This document shows, piece by piece, positions 42,889 through 51,645 of a stretch of DNA of 64,000 bases. The stretch covers positions 142,679 through 206,678 of the forward strand of contig NZ_MLYO01000025.1 in the NCBI RefSeq assembly GCF_001866665.1, given 5' to 3'. Every line of letters starts with the position of its first letter. Within the stretch, counting starts at the first letter, position 1. The notes below the pieces were generated by a model. That model saw only the letters and a list, made by a program, of their open reading frames with translations, ran no database searches and had not been told where the DNA came from. Origin of the DNA: Streptomyces monashensis. Its GTDB lineage: Bacteria > Actinomycetota > Actinomycetes > Streptomycetales > Streptomycetaceae. A program made the translations under genes and the position numbers.

Positions 42889-42894
42889 TAAGGT
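42889..42894 (+). promoter_or_regulatory. -10 element of a probably leaderless blaI message
   Basis: TAAGGT ends 6 bases before the ATG at 42901, and there is no ribosome site in between. This spacing is typical of leaderless transcripts that begin at the start codon. Confidence 0.45.
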
Positions 42895-42900
42895 TGGTGC

Positions 42901-43284
42901 ATGGCTGGCACGGAGTCCCGCGGCAGGGCGGAGCGGCGCAGCGCCGGGGAGCTGGAGAGCGAAGTGCTGGCCGCGCTGTGGGCCACCGAGCGGCCGCTGA
43001 CTCCGGCGGAGATCCAGGCCGAGGTCGACGGGGCGCTCGCCTACAACACGGTGCACACGATCCTCAAGCGTCTGTACGACAAGGGGCTGGTGCTGCGCGA
43101 CGCGGCCGGGCGGCGCGGCGCGTACCGGCCGGCGAAGAACGCGGCCCAGCTGACCGCCGAGGCGATGCACGAGGCCCTGGACCGGGGTCCGGACCCGATC
43201 GCCGCGCTCCAGCAGTTCGTCACGGGGCTGAGCCCCGAGGAGGAGCGCGCGCTGCGCGAGCTGCTCGCCGGGGGCGGCGCATGA
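42901..43284 (+). CDS. BlaI/MecI/CopY-family repressor
   Basis: 127 residues. A winged helix covers residues 15-80 (LESEVLAALWATERPLTPAEIQAEV, AYNTVHTILKRLYDKGLVLR) and a dimerisation tail follows. In the family an M56 membrane peptidase senses beta-lactam or envelope stress and the repressor is cleaved. Here the partner gene starts inside the stop codon (ATGA), which makes a classic BlaI-BlaR-like pair. No beta-lactamase is nearby. Confidence 0.93.
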   Translation: MAGTESRGRAERRSAGELESEVLAALWATERPLTPAEIQAEVDGALAYNTVHTILKRLYDKGLVLRDAAGRRGAYRPAKNAAQLTAEAMHEALDRGPDPIAALQQFVTGLSPEEERALRELLAGGGA

Positions 43285-44174
43285 TCTTCGACGTGTACGG
43301 ACCGCTGGTGCTGTCCCTGCTGCTGGCACTGGTCGGACCGGTGATCGCCCGGCGCGTCGCCCCGGCACTGGCCGCGCCGGTCCTGGCGTCGGCCGCCGTG
43401 CTGACGGCCACGGCCACCACCTGGTCGCTGGTGCTGCTGGCCGCCGCGCTGCTCGGGGACGCCCCGCCGGTGATCCGTGAGGCGCGCGAGGCGGGTCGTC
43501 CGGTGATGGACCCGGTGCCGGAGGTGATCGGACTCGGCGCGAGTGCCGCGCTGCTGGTCGTCGCCGTACGGCTGCACCGCGCCGTGCGCGCCGAGCGGTC
43601 CACGCGGCGGGTGCTGCGGCGGCTGTGCGCGGGGCAGCCGGCGGACACCGAGCTGATCGTCGCCGCCTCCGCGGTGCCCCAGGCGTTCGCGATTCCGGGC
43701 CGGCCGGGCCGGATCCTGGTGACCTCGGCGATGCTGAGCGCGCTGGCCCCGGCCGAGCGCCGGGTGCTGCTCGCGCACGAACGGGCCCATCTCACGTACC
43801 GGCACGGGGCGCTGGTGACGGCCGTGACGCTCGCCGCGGCCGCCAATCCGCTGCTGCGCCCGGTGCGTGCGGCCGTCGCGTTCCTGGTGGAGCGCTGGGC
43901 GGACGAGCGGGCCGCGGCCCTGGTCGGGGACCGCCGCGCCACCGCCCGCGCGCTGGCCCGGGCCGCGCTCACGGCGGGCCGGGCCCGGCGCGCCTGCGCC
44001 CTCGGCTTCACCGACCGGGCCGTCACCCGCCGTATCGCGGCCCTCCACACCACCCCACCGCCACGCCTGTGGACCGCCGCCGCAGCCGTCCTCGCCCTGG
44101 GCACCCTGCCCGCCCTGCTGGCCGCCGACGCGACGGGCGACCTGATGGGGCTGCTGTCCGGCGCACTGAGCTGA
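43281..44174 (+). CDS. M56-family membrane metallopeptidase
   Basis: 297 residues with membrane helices at 5-25, 35-58, 75-95 and near the C-terminus. The zinc site HERAH lies in VLLAHERAHLTYRHG, with the third ligand expected in VERWADERAA. It is shorter than BlaR1: no penicillin-binding sensor domain is fused. It should cleave the co-encoded repressor or an adaptor when the envelope is disturbed. Confidence 0.9.
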   Translation: MIFDVYGPLVLSLLLALVGPVIARRVAPALAAPVLASAAVLTATATTWSLVLLAAALLGDAPPVIREAREAGRPVMDPVPEVIGLGASAALLVVAVRLHRAVRAERSTRRVLRRLCAGQPADTELIVAASAVPQAFAIPGRPGRILVTSAMLSALAPAERRVLLAHERAHLTYRHGALVTAVTLAAAANPLLRPVRAAVAFLVERWADERAAALVGDRRATARALARAALTAGRARRACALGFTDRAVTRRIAALHTTPPPRLWTAAAAVLALGTLPALLAADATGDLMGLLSGALS

Positions 44175-44175
44175 G

Positions 44176-44211
44176 CCGGGCGCGGGCCGCGGGGCCTCAG
44201 CCCGCGCCCGG
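44176..44211. terminator. Hairpin between convergent genes
   Basis: CCGGGCGCGGG (44176-44186) and CCCGCGCCCGG (44201-44211) form a perfect 11-bp stem. It overlaps the last codons of the GH65 gene and follows the M56 peptidase stop. Confidence 0.65.
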
Positions 44212-46551
44212 TGCCCGGTGCGGCGGCTGCTCGGGGGCCGGGCGGCGCACCGGCGGCGGTACGGCACGGACGGCCGGGTCGGCGGTGGTCACCGTCAGCG
44301 GCTCGCCGTGGTGGCGCAGGGTCAGCGGCGGGCCGGCGAGGAGCGCGTAGGTCGCCTTGTCCGGGCCGATGTCCACGCGCAGCGTGCGGCCGCGGAACCG
44401 GACGTGGAAGGCGAGCCGGCTCAGCCGCTCGGGCAGCCGGGGTGCGAAACGCGGGTTCTCGCCGTCGGGGCGCAGGCCGCCGAAGCCCGCCACCAGCGCC
44501 ATCCAGGTGTCGGCCAGCGAGGCGATGTGCAGTCCGTCGCGGGTGTTGTGCTCCAGGTCCTGAAGATCCATCAGGGCCGCCTCGGCGGTGTACGCGTAGG
44601 CGAGGTCGAGATGGCCGGTCTGCGCGGCCATGACGGCCTGGCAGCAGGCGGACAGCGAGGAGTCCCGCACGGTCAGCGGCTCGTAGTAGGCGAAGTTCCG
44701 GGCGATCTGCTCCTCGTCGCCCTCGCCGTCGAACCAGTCGCCGCAGGTGTACATGGCCAGCACCAGGTCGGCCTGTTTGACGACCTGCTTGCGGTAGAGG
44801 TCGAAGTAGGGGAAGTGGAGGAGCAGGGGGTACTGGTCGGGGCGGGTGCCGGCGAAGTCCCAGCGCTGGTAGCGGGTGAACCCGGTGTGCTGTTCGTGGA
44901 CGCCGAGTTCGGCGTTGTAGGGGACGTGCATGGCCTCGGCGGCGTCCCGCCAGGCCGCGCTCTCCTCCGCGTCCACGCCGAGCCGGGCGGCCTGGTCCGG
45001 GTGGCGTTCGACGGCGTCGGCCGCCGCGAGCAGGTTCCGCCGGGCCATCAGGTTGGTGTAGGTGTTGTCGTCGGCGACCGCGCTGTACTCGTCGGGTCCG
45101 GTGACGCCGTCGATGTGGAAGCCGCCGCGGGTGTCGTGGTGGCCCAGTGAGCGCCACAACCGGGCGGTCTCCACGAGCAGTTCCGCACCGGCCTCGCGCT
45201 CGAAGCCGTCGTCGCCGGTGGCCTCGACGTACCGGACGACGGCGTCGGCTATCCCGGCGTTGACGTGGAAGGCGGCGGTGCCGGCCGGCCAGTACGCCGA
45301 GCCCTCCGGTCCGGCGATGGTCCGCCAGGGGAACGCGGCGCCGGCGAGCCCGAGTTGGGCGGCGCGCTCGCGGGCCTCGTCCAGGGTGTTGTACCGCCAG
45401 CGCAGGGCCTCGGCGACGGCGGCGGGCGCGGTGTGGGTGAGCACGGGCAGCACGAACATCTCGGTGTCCCAGAAGGCGTGCCCGTCGTATCCGGAGCCGG
45501 TCAGGCCCTTCGCCGGAATGGCGCGCTGCTCGGCGCGGGCGCCGGCCTGCAGGACGTGGAACAGGGCGAAGCGGACGGCCTGTTGGATCTCCTCGTCGCC
45601 CTCGACCTCGACGTCGGCGCCGGCCCAGAAGTCGTCCAGGCAGGCCCGCTGGTCCGCGAGCAGCCCCTGCCAGCCGTCCTGCGCGGCGGCGGCGAGGGCG
45701 GCGTCGACCTGGTCGGCCATCGCGGGCAGCGACCGGGTGCCGGACCAGCCGTGCGCGACGAGCTTCTCCACCCGCAGCGTCTGCCCGGGCTCCAGTACGG
45801 AGGTGACGGTGAGCCGGGCCACGTCAGAGCCGCTCTCGCTGCGGGTCGTCGTGCGCTCCGGGCCGGTGACGACGTGGTCGGCGGCCACGGCGACGCGCAG
45901 GCCGCTGCGCTTGGTGCGGTGCACCAGCCGCAGCCGGCGGTCGGCGGCGAAGTGGTCCTCCTGCTCCAGCGGCGACTGCAGCGCCATGGCCGCGCGCGGG
46001 TCGCCGTCGGAGGCTGGCAGCGTCTCGCCCGCGACCAGCTCGGACTGTATGACCACGCGGCTGCGGCAGCCGACGGCCTCCACCTCGTAGGCGACGGCGG
46101 CCACCGCGCGCTGGGTCAGCGACACCAGCCGGGTGGAGCGCACCCGGACCGTGGAGCCGGCCGGCGAGGTCCACTCGCAGGTCCGCTCCAGCACGCCGCG
46201 GCGCAGGTCCAGGACCCGTTCGTGGGCGAAGAGCCGGCCGTAGCGCAGGTCGAACGGCTCGTCGTCCACCAGCAGTCGCAGGATCTTGCCGTTGGTCACG
46301 TTGATGACCGTCTGGCCGGACTCCGGGTAGCCGTACCCGGCCTCGGCGTACGGCAGCGGGTGCACCTCGTGCACGCCGTTGAGGTAGCTGCCGGGCAGGC
46401 CGTGCGGCTCGCCCTCGTCGAGGTTGCCGCGCCAGCCGACATGGCCGTTGGACAGGGCGAACACGGACTCGCTCTGGGCGAGGACGCCGAGGTCGAGGGC
46501 GGTCTCGCGGACGGCCCACGGCTCGACGGCGTACGACCGGCCGGTGATCAT
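44197..46551 (-). CDS. GH65-family glycoside phosphorylase or hydrolase
   Basis: 784 residues: N-terminal beta-sandwich, helical linker, (alpha/alpha)6 barrel and small C-terminal beta domain, as in maltose, trehalose and kojibiose phosphorylases. The catalytic acid lies in IDGVTGPDEYSAV, and the phosphate and sugar sites are in HAFWDTEMFVLP and VVKQADLVLAMY. It most likely splits an alpha-glucosyl disaccharide with phosphate to give beta-glucose 1-phosphate, which the preceding gene's product would isomerise. Its ATG overlaps that gene's stop (ATGA). Which disaccharide is used cannot be read from the sequence. Confidence 0.9.
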   Translation of the reverse strand: MITGRSYAVEPWAVRETALDLGVLAQSESVFALSNGHVGWRGNLDEGEPHGLPGSYLNGVHEVHPLPYAEAGYGYPESGQTVINVTNGKILRLLVDDEPFDLRYGRLFAHERVLDLRRGVLERTCEWTSPAGSTVRVRSTRLVSLTQRAVAAVAYEVEAVGCRSRVVIQSELVAGETLPASDGDPRAAMALQSPLEQEDHFAADRRLRLVHRTKRSGLRVAVAADHVVTGPERTTTRSESGSDVARLTVTSVLEPGQTLRVEKLVAHGWSGTRSLPAMADQVDAALAAAAQDGWQGLLADQRACLDDFWAGADVEVEGDEEIQQAVRFALFHVLQAGARAEQRAIPAKGLTGSGYDGHAFWDTEMFVLPVLTHTAPAAVAEALRWRYNTLDEARERAAQLGLAGAAFPWRTIAGPEGSAYWPAGTAAFHVNAGIADAVVRYVEATGDDGFEREAGAELLVETARLWRSLGHHDTRGGFHIDGVTGPDEYSAVADDNTYTNLMARRNLLAAADAVERHPDQAARLGVDAEESAAWRDAAEAMHVPYNAELGVHEQHTGFTRYQRWDFAGTRPDQYPLLLHFPYFDLYRKQVVKQADLVLAMYTCGDWFDGEGDEEQIARNFAYYEPLTVRDSSLSACCQAVMAAQTGHLDLAYAYTAEAALMDLQDLEHNTRDGLHIASLADTWMALVAGFGGLRPDGENPRFAPRLPERLSRLAFHVRFRGRTLRVDIGPDKATYALLAGPPLTLRHHGEPLTVTTADPAVRAVPPPVRRPAPEQPPHRAPGAG

Positions 46552-47288
46552 TCCTCGCCTCCCAGCTCCGCGAGGTCGGCCACGACGATTGTCGCGCCGT
46601 GCGCGTACAGCGCTTCGCGCTGGCCGACGCGGTCCACGCCGACGACGTATCCGAACCCGCCCGCGCGGCCCGCGTCCATGCCGGCCAGGGCGTCCTCGAA
46701 GACGGCGGCGCGGGACGGTTCGACGCCGAGGTCGCGGGCGGCGGCGAGGAAGGTGTCGGGGTGCGGTTTGCCGGGCAGGTGCCGCTCGGCGGCGACGATC
46801 CCGTCGATCCGCACGTCGAAGAAGTGCTCGGCGCCGACCGCACGGAGTACGTCGCGGCAGTTGGCGCTGGAGGAGACGATCGCCGTGCGCAGCCCCTCGG
46901 CGCGCACCGCCTCCAGATAGCGCAGGGTGCCCGCGTAGGCCTCCACGCCGCCGGTGCGGATCTTCTCGCGGAGCAGGTCGTTCTTTCGGTTGCCGAGGCC
47001 GTGCACGCTGCGGGTCTCGGGTGGGTCGTCGGGGCTGCCCTCGGGCAGGTGGATGCCGCGTGAGTCGAGGAAGGCGCGCACGCCGTCGGCGCGGGGGCGG
47101 CCGTCCACGTACTCGTCGTATTCGGCGTCCGCGTCGAACGGCCGCCCCTGCTCGCCGTCGTAGTCGCGCAGGAACGCGTCGAACGTCTCCTTCCAGGCGG
47201 CCGCGTGCACGAGGGCCGTCTTGGTCACGACCCCGTCGAGATCGAACAGACAGGCCTGGATCGCTTCTGGCAGACCGAGCTGAGTCAT
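46548..47288 (-). CDS. Beta-phosphoglucomutase-like HAD enzyme
   Basis: 246 residues. The HAD nucleophile motif LFDLDGVVTKTA carries the two Asp residues; the rest is SSSANC, GKPHPDTFLAAA and FEDALAGMDAG. The cap domain contains HGLGNRKNDLL. The protein should convert beta-glucose 1-phosphate to glucose 6-phosphate. It is coupled to the GH65 gene, the standard partner. An upstream in-frame start exists, but ATG 47288 gives the family length. Confidence 0.9.
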   Translation of the reverse strand: MTQLGLPEAIQACLFDLDGVVTKTALVHAAAWKETFDAFLRDYDGEQGRPFDADAEYDEYVDGRPRADGVRAFLDSRGIHLPEGSPDDPPETRSVHGLGNRKNDLLREKIRTGGVEAYAGTLRYLEAVRAEGLRTAIVSSSANCRDVLRAVGAEHFFDVRIDGIVAAERHLPGKPHPDTFLAAARDLGVEPSRAAVFEDALAGMDAGRAGGFGYVVGVDRVGQREALYAHGATIVVADLAELGGEE

Positions 47289-47395
47289 ACCGGCACTCTT
47301 CCCCACGATCGGCGTTCGAGAGGTGGCGCACGCCACACCGGAGCGTACTTCTCGGCACAGCCCGCGGCGCACGCGGCGGTGCCACACTGGGCGGT

Positions 47396-48058
47396 GTGCC
47401 GCTGACCTTCGACGACCTTCTCGCTCGCGCCCGTGGCCTCGTCCGGGACGGCCGGCGTGCCGTGCTCGGCATCGCGGGCGGCCCCGGCGCGGGCAAGACG
47501 ACCCTGGCCGAGCAGGTGGTGCGCGCCCTGAACGGGGACGGGCCGCCCTGGGCGGCGCACGTCCCGATGGACGGTTTCCATCTGGCCGACGCCGAACTGG
47601 ACCGCCTGGGCCGCCGGGACCGCAAGGGCGCCCCGGACACCTTCGACGCGGCCGGGTACGCGGCGCTGCTGCGCCGGCTGCGCGAGGACACCGAGGAGGT
47701 GGTGTACGCGCCCGGGTTCGAGCGGGTCCTGGAGCAGCCGCTGGCGGGCGCGGTCCCGGTGGCGCCGACGGCCCGGCTGGTGGTGACCGAGGGCAACTAC
47801 CTGCTGCTCGCGGAGGGTTCGTGGGCGCGGGTGCGGCCGTGCCTGGACGAGGTGTGGTTCTGCGAGATCGCCGAGGACGAGCGGATCCGCCGGCTGGTCG
47901 CGCGGCACGAGGAGTTCGGCAAGGACCACGACAGCGCCGTGGCCTGGGTGCTGGGCACGGACCAGCGCAACGCCGGCCTGGTGGCGGCGACACGGGGGCG
48001 GGCGGACCTGGTGGTGCCGCCCGCCGCGCTCCCGGCCGCCGTGCTCCCCGAGCGCTGA
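47396..48058 (+). CDS. P-loop sugar/nucleoside kinase family protein
   Basis: 220 residues from a GTG start. The P-loop GIAGGPGAGKTTLAEQV lies near residue 25, followed by the conserved VPMDGFHLADAEL and YAPGFERVLEQPL of the uridine-kinase-like / pantothenate-kinase-like group, and the lid VARHEEFGKD. Members of this subgroup phosphorylate sugars or nucleosides; the substrate here is unknown. It is divergent from the HAD-GH65 pair and convergent with the ABC-cluster end gene. Confidence 0.87.
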   Translation: MPLTFDDLLARARGLVRDGRRAVLGIAGGPGAGKTTLAEQVVRALNGDGPPWAAHVPMDGFHLADAELDRLGRRDRKGAPDTFDAAGYAALLRRLREDTEEVVYAPGFERVLEQPLAGAVPVAPTARLVVTEGNYLLLAEGSWARVRPCLDEVWFCEIAEDERIRRLVARHEEFGKDHDSAVAWVLGTDQRNAGLVAATRGRADLVVPPAALPAAVLPER

Positions 48059-48061
48059 GAC

Positions 48062-49891
48062 TCAGCGGCGCAGGATGAGCGTGGGCTCGCCCCGGTCGTC
48101 CCCGGCCGCAGGGCCGAGGACCGCCGTGAACGCCTCGGTGCGCACGGTGAGTTCCTCCCCCGCCGCTTCGAGGACGGGCGCGAACGCTCCGCCGGGCCCG
48201 TACCGTACGGCGAACACGTGCAGCCCCCGCGGTGCGCCCGGCGCCGGCTCCGCCTCCAGCGCGGTGGAGGAGACCAGGTGGCGCCAGCCCTCGTCGGGGT
48301 CGCCGTAGCCGCGCGGGTCGGCGGCGAGCGCGAACGCGGCCTGCTCCTGGGTGAGTTCGGCCCGGGCGTCGAAATGGTCGGGACCGGACGCTGCCGGGTG
48401 GGTGAGCCTCAGCCCGCCCGCCGACACCGCCTCGCCCTCGGCGACGCGGCGCACCCGGTCGCCGTCGTCGGCGGCGTACGGCAGTCCGGACAGCAGGTAC
48501 GGCGCTCCGTCGAGCCGTCCCAGGGCGACCGTCACCCACAGCCGCGTGCCGTCGGTGACGTACAGCGAGCGGACGTGGCGCAGGACGTGGTCGCGGCCGA
48601 CGACCGGCTTGGTGACCAGTTTGGCGGCGAGCCCGTCGGCGCGGACGTCGCGGACCCGCACCTCGCCCATCGGGCGGCACAGCAGGAAGCCGTCGGTGAC
48701 CGGGCCGAAGCCGTGCTGGCGGCGTACGGCGGCGGGCAGGTAGTAGGTGCCGGCGGCCTCGATCAGGGCCGGGGTCAGCCGGCTGTCGAAGGCCACGGAG
48801 ACGGTGCCGCAGCGCAGTTGGTGGCGGGCGACGGCGGGCGACGGGGTGCGGTGCCAGCGCGTGGGGTCCTGGATCTGCCAGACCAGCATGAAGGCGAAGT
48901 GCCCGTCGATCCGGCCGTCACGCTGGACCGCGTGCCGGGCCCAGCGGGTGTCGCCCCGGTAGCGGCCCAGGTCGGTGCCGATGCGTGCGCCGAAGTAGCG
49001 CAGGCCGAGGACGGATTCGAAGCCGGAGTGCTGTTCGCTGTAGCGCGGGCCGCCGCAGTCGTAGCCGCCGCTGGTCAGCCGGGCGTCGAGGTAGCGGGCG
49101 AGGGTGTCGCCGTCCTCGGCGAACATCTCCGCGCCGCTGACCCGGTGGGCCTGGGCGAGGAAGGACAGGGAGATGGGGCCGTAGTTGTTGTCGTAGGCAC
49201 CGCCGTGCTCGGGCGGCAGCAGGGCGCCCCGGTCGCGGACCCGGCGGGCGCGGATCTCCTCGGCGTACAGGCTCAGTGCCCGTGCGCGTACCGACTCCCC
49301 CTCCTTTGCCGGGAGGTGGCGGGCGAGCATCAGGCCGCCGACCACGCAGCCGATGGCCTGGTTGCCGGCCTCCTGCGGGTTGAAGAAGGTCGCCTCGGTC
49401 AGCCAGCACCAGTAGCCGTGCGCCAACTCCCGTAGTTCGGCGCGCGGTTCGTCGTCAAGGAGGCCGTCGGCCGCGTCGAGGACGTTGACCGCCTGGAGCA
49501 GCGCCCAGACCGTGCTGGGCCAGTCGCCGATGGGGTGGGCGCCCGCTTCGAGGACGTAACGGGCGTACGGCAGACCCGAGTTGGTCCGGCGCAGGTTGGG
49601 GTATCCGGGGTTGTCCCCGGTGTAGACACGCTCGCGGAGGTGGAAGGCGAGGCTGCGGCGGACGGCCTCGGGCAGCCGGGGGTCCTTGCCGCGCTGCCAG
49701 GCGAGGGCGAGCAGCGCGGTGATGCCGAGCGACGTGTCGCCGACGTCGTCGAGGGCGTCGGGGTGTTCGAGGTTGCCCTCGGGGGTGAGGCGGGCGAGGG
49801 CCTGCTCGACGACGTCGGCGAGGACGGCGTCGTAGGCCTCGGGGGTGTCGGGCAGGTCGTGCAGGGGGCCGCGCTGGCGGGGGAGGTGCAA
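48062..49891 (-). CDS. Large unrecognised protein of the sugar ABC cluster
   Basis: 609 residues from a TTG start, cytoplasmic. The first 350 residues are helical with repeated W/Y-rich segments (DWPSTVWALLQAVNVLDAAD, GGAYDNNYGPISLSFLAQAH, GGYDCGGPRYSEQHSGFES), like an (alpha/alpha) toroid. The last 250 residues are beta-rich. This layout is typical of polysaccharide lyases and heparinase-II/III-like enzymes, or of unsaturated-glycuronyl hydrolases. I cannot assign a family. Its place behind a sugar importer suggests it degrades the imported oligosaccharide. Confidence 0.7.
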   Translation of the reverse strand: MHLPRQRGPLHDLPDTPEAYDAVLADVVEQALARLTPEGNLEHPDALDDVGDTSLGITALLALAWQRGKDPRLPEAVRRSLAFHLRERVYTGDNPGYPNLRRTNSGLPYARYVLEAGAHPIGDWPSTVWALLQAVNVLDAADGLLDDEPRAELRELAHGYWCWLTEATFFNPQEAGNQAIGCVVGGLMLARHLPAKEGESVRARALSLYAEEIRARRVRDRGALLPPEHGGAYDNNYGPISLSFLAQAHRVSGAEMFAEDGDTLARYLDARLTSGGYDCGGPRYSEQHSGFESVLGLRYFGARIGTDLGRYRGDTRWARHAVQRDGRIDGHFAFMLVWQIQDPTRWHRTPSPAVARHQLRCGTVSVAFDSRLTPALIEAAGTYYLPAAVRRQHGFGPVTDGFLLCRPMGEVRVRDVRADGLAAKLVTKPVVGRDHVLRHVRSLYVTDGTRLWVTVALGRLDGAPYLLSGLPYAADDGDRVRRVAEGEAVSAGGLRLTHPAASGPDHFDARAELTQEQAAFALAADPRGYGDPDEGWRHLVSSTALEAEPAPGAPRGLHVFAVRYGPGGAFAPVLEAAGEELTVRTEAFTAVLGPAAGDDRGEPTLILRR

Positions 49892-49942
49892 CGGGGATCA
49901 GCCCTTCATGCCTGAGGTGGCCATGGCGTCGGTTCGTCGGGG

Positions 49943-51643
49943 TCACACGACAGGTGCGGGCCGGCGGGCGCGCAGTGCGACGGTCAGTGTGTGCGGGCCG
50001 TGTCCACCAATGTAGACGCGGTTCCCGGTCGTCGCATCGGTGCCGCCCACCACGGTGTGGTCCTGACCCGGGTCGTACCGCAGTACGTCGCTCCGGTCCG
50101 GCCCGGCAAGCGGTTCGCCTGCCTCGACGCCGGCCTCGACCCGGATCTCGTCGTCGCCGACCCGGTAGGTCATCGGCCCCCTCGTCAGGCACCAGCGTCC
50201 GTCGCCGATCGGCACGGCGCCCTCTGGCACGCCGCCCGGCCGGAAGGTCAGTTCGAGGGCCCAGGGCACCCGTGGGCCGCGGATGTCGATCCGCAGGTCG
50301 GCACCGTCTTCCCTGAGGTCCACCTCGACGCGGGTCGTGTGGGAGACCTCGTCCCGAGGGCGGTCAGGGAAGGCCATCGCCGCGGAGAAGCGGCCCTCGT
50401 CCACCAGGCGGTAGGCGCCGTCGTCGCGCCTCCGGTCCTTCGGGAGCGGCTGGTAGTAGGCGGTTGTGAGGGTTTCGGTGAGCCGGTACCGGTTGTCGGC
50501 GAGCTGTTCCATGTCGGCGGCGCGGAAAGGGCCCAGGTCGAAGAACCCCCGCGAGAGACGGACCGCGTCGAGGACGGCGGCACCGGCGAACAGGCGCAGG
50601 AAGGTGGGGTTGCAGGCGAGGCCCGAGCGGATGCGCCGGTGCTCGGGCACGTCGGAGCCGCCGTACACCACGGTGTGTGCGGTGGCCGAGGCGTGTGCGG
50701 CGAGGCGTGCGGTGGGGAGATACCGGGCGCGCGGGAGCTTCTCCGCGTCCGGGGCCGGCAGGGCGCGGCACAGATCCGGGGTGAGGAGGGTCTGGGCGAG
50801 CAGGTCGGGGTCGTCGATGCCGTCGGCGGCCGCCAGGCGGGCCGCGCGGGCGAAGTCGCCCCGGCCGGTGCGGATCGCGAGCAGCCGGTAGTGCGGCAGA
50901 TAGGGCCACAACGGGAACGAAAGCTTCTGGTCCTGGCGGCGCGAGTGGACGGTCTCCACCGTGCCGTCCGGCCTGATCAGGTCCAGGGTCGTGGCAAGGT
51001 TGCGTTCGACGGCGTCCAGCAGGTCGGTACGCCCGAGCACCTCGGCCAGCAACAGCAGCGACGGGTTGGTCACGAGGGACGCGTAGACGGCACTGCGTTC
51101 CGAGTACAGGCCGTCCGCGTCGATGTCGACGCCCTCGGCGAGCCACTCCTCGGCGCGGGCGAGCAGCCGGGCGTCCGGGAACGAGCGGTGCAGCCGGGCC
51201 AGCGCCGCGGACAGCTCCCAGCGGTGGTTCGGGGTGTGCACCCCGCCGGTCAGGAGAGGGCCGGTGGCGGCGCCCGCGATCTCGGCAAGCGCCGCCGTGA
51301 CGTCGGCCAGTTCCGGCCCCGCGCCCGCGGCGAGGACGTGCGCGTCGCACACGTCGTTGACGGTGAACGCGGAGTCCGGCGGCGACTGCACGTTGTCGCC
51401 GCCCGCGAAGAGGCCGGAGGCCGTCTGCACGGACCGCAGGGCACGGAGGTGGGTCAGCGCGGCGGCGACGGCCCGCTCGCTGCCGTGCAGGGCCGACTCC
51501 GGCGAGAGGTACGCCGCGACCAGGGTCTTCACCCGCCGGGCCAGGGCGCGGTGCGGCTCAATGAATTCCGCCGACGGGTCGGCCGACCCGTCGGCGGCGA
51601 GCGCCGCTGCGCGGACGAACTCGTCGTCGAACGGAGTGGGCAC
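49943..51643 (-). CDS. Second large unrecognised protein of the sugar ABC cluster
   Basis: 566 residues from a GTG at 51643, with GAAGGA before it, directly after the permease gene. Also a helical N-terminal half (ERNLATTLDLIRPDGTVETV, LSFPLWPYLPHYRLLAIRTG) and a beta-rich C-terminal half (VEVDLREDGADLRIDIRGPR). It has the same overall design as the protein encoded downstream but little obvious sequence similarity. Probably a lyase- or hydrolase-like enzyme on the transported sugar; that is inference from position and layout. Confidence 0.7.
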   Translation of the reverse strand: MPTPFDDEFVRAAALAADGSADPSAEFIEPHRALARRVKTLVAAYLSPESALHGSERAVAAALTHLRALRSVQTASGLFAGGDNVQSPPDSAFTVNDVCDAHVLAAGAGPELADVTAALAEIAGAATGPLLTGGVHTPNHRWELSAALARLHRSFPDARLLARAEEWLAEGVDIDADGLYSERSAVYASLVTNPSLLLLAEVLGRTDLLDAVERNLATTLDLIRPDGTVETVHSRRQDQKLSFPLWPYLPHYRLLAIRTGRGDFARAARLAAADGIDDPDLLAQTLLTPDLCRALPAPDAEKLPRARYLPTARLAAHASATAHTVVYGGSDVPEHRRIRSGLACNPTFLRLFAGAAVLDAVRLSRGFFDLGPFRAADMEQLADNRYRLTETLTTAYYQPLPKDRRRDDGAYRLVDEGRFSAAMAFPDRPRDEVSHTTRVEVDLREDGADLRIDIRGPRVPWALELTFRPGGVPEGAVPIGDGRWCLTRGPMTYRVGDDEIRVEAGVEAGEPLAGPDRSDVLRYDPGQDHTVVGGTDATTGNRVYIGGHGPHTLTVALRARRPAPVV

Positions 51644-51645
51644 GG

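Noticed and set aside
44197..47796. Single 1199-codon protein fusing HAD and GH65 parts
   Set aside because: The N-terminal extension is an out-of-frame reading of the HAD gene. The ATGA overlap at 46548-46551 separates the two genes cleanly.
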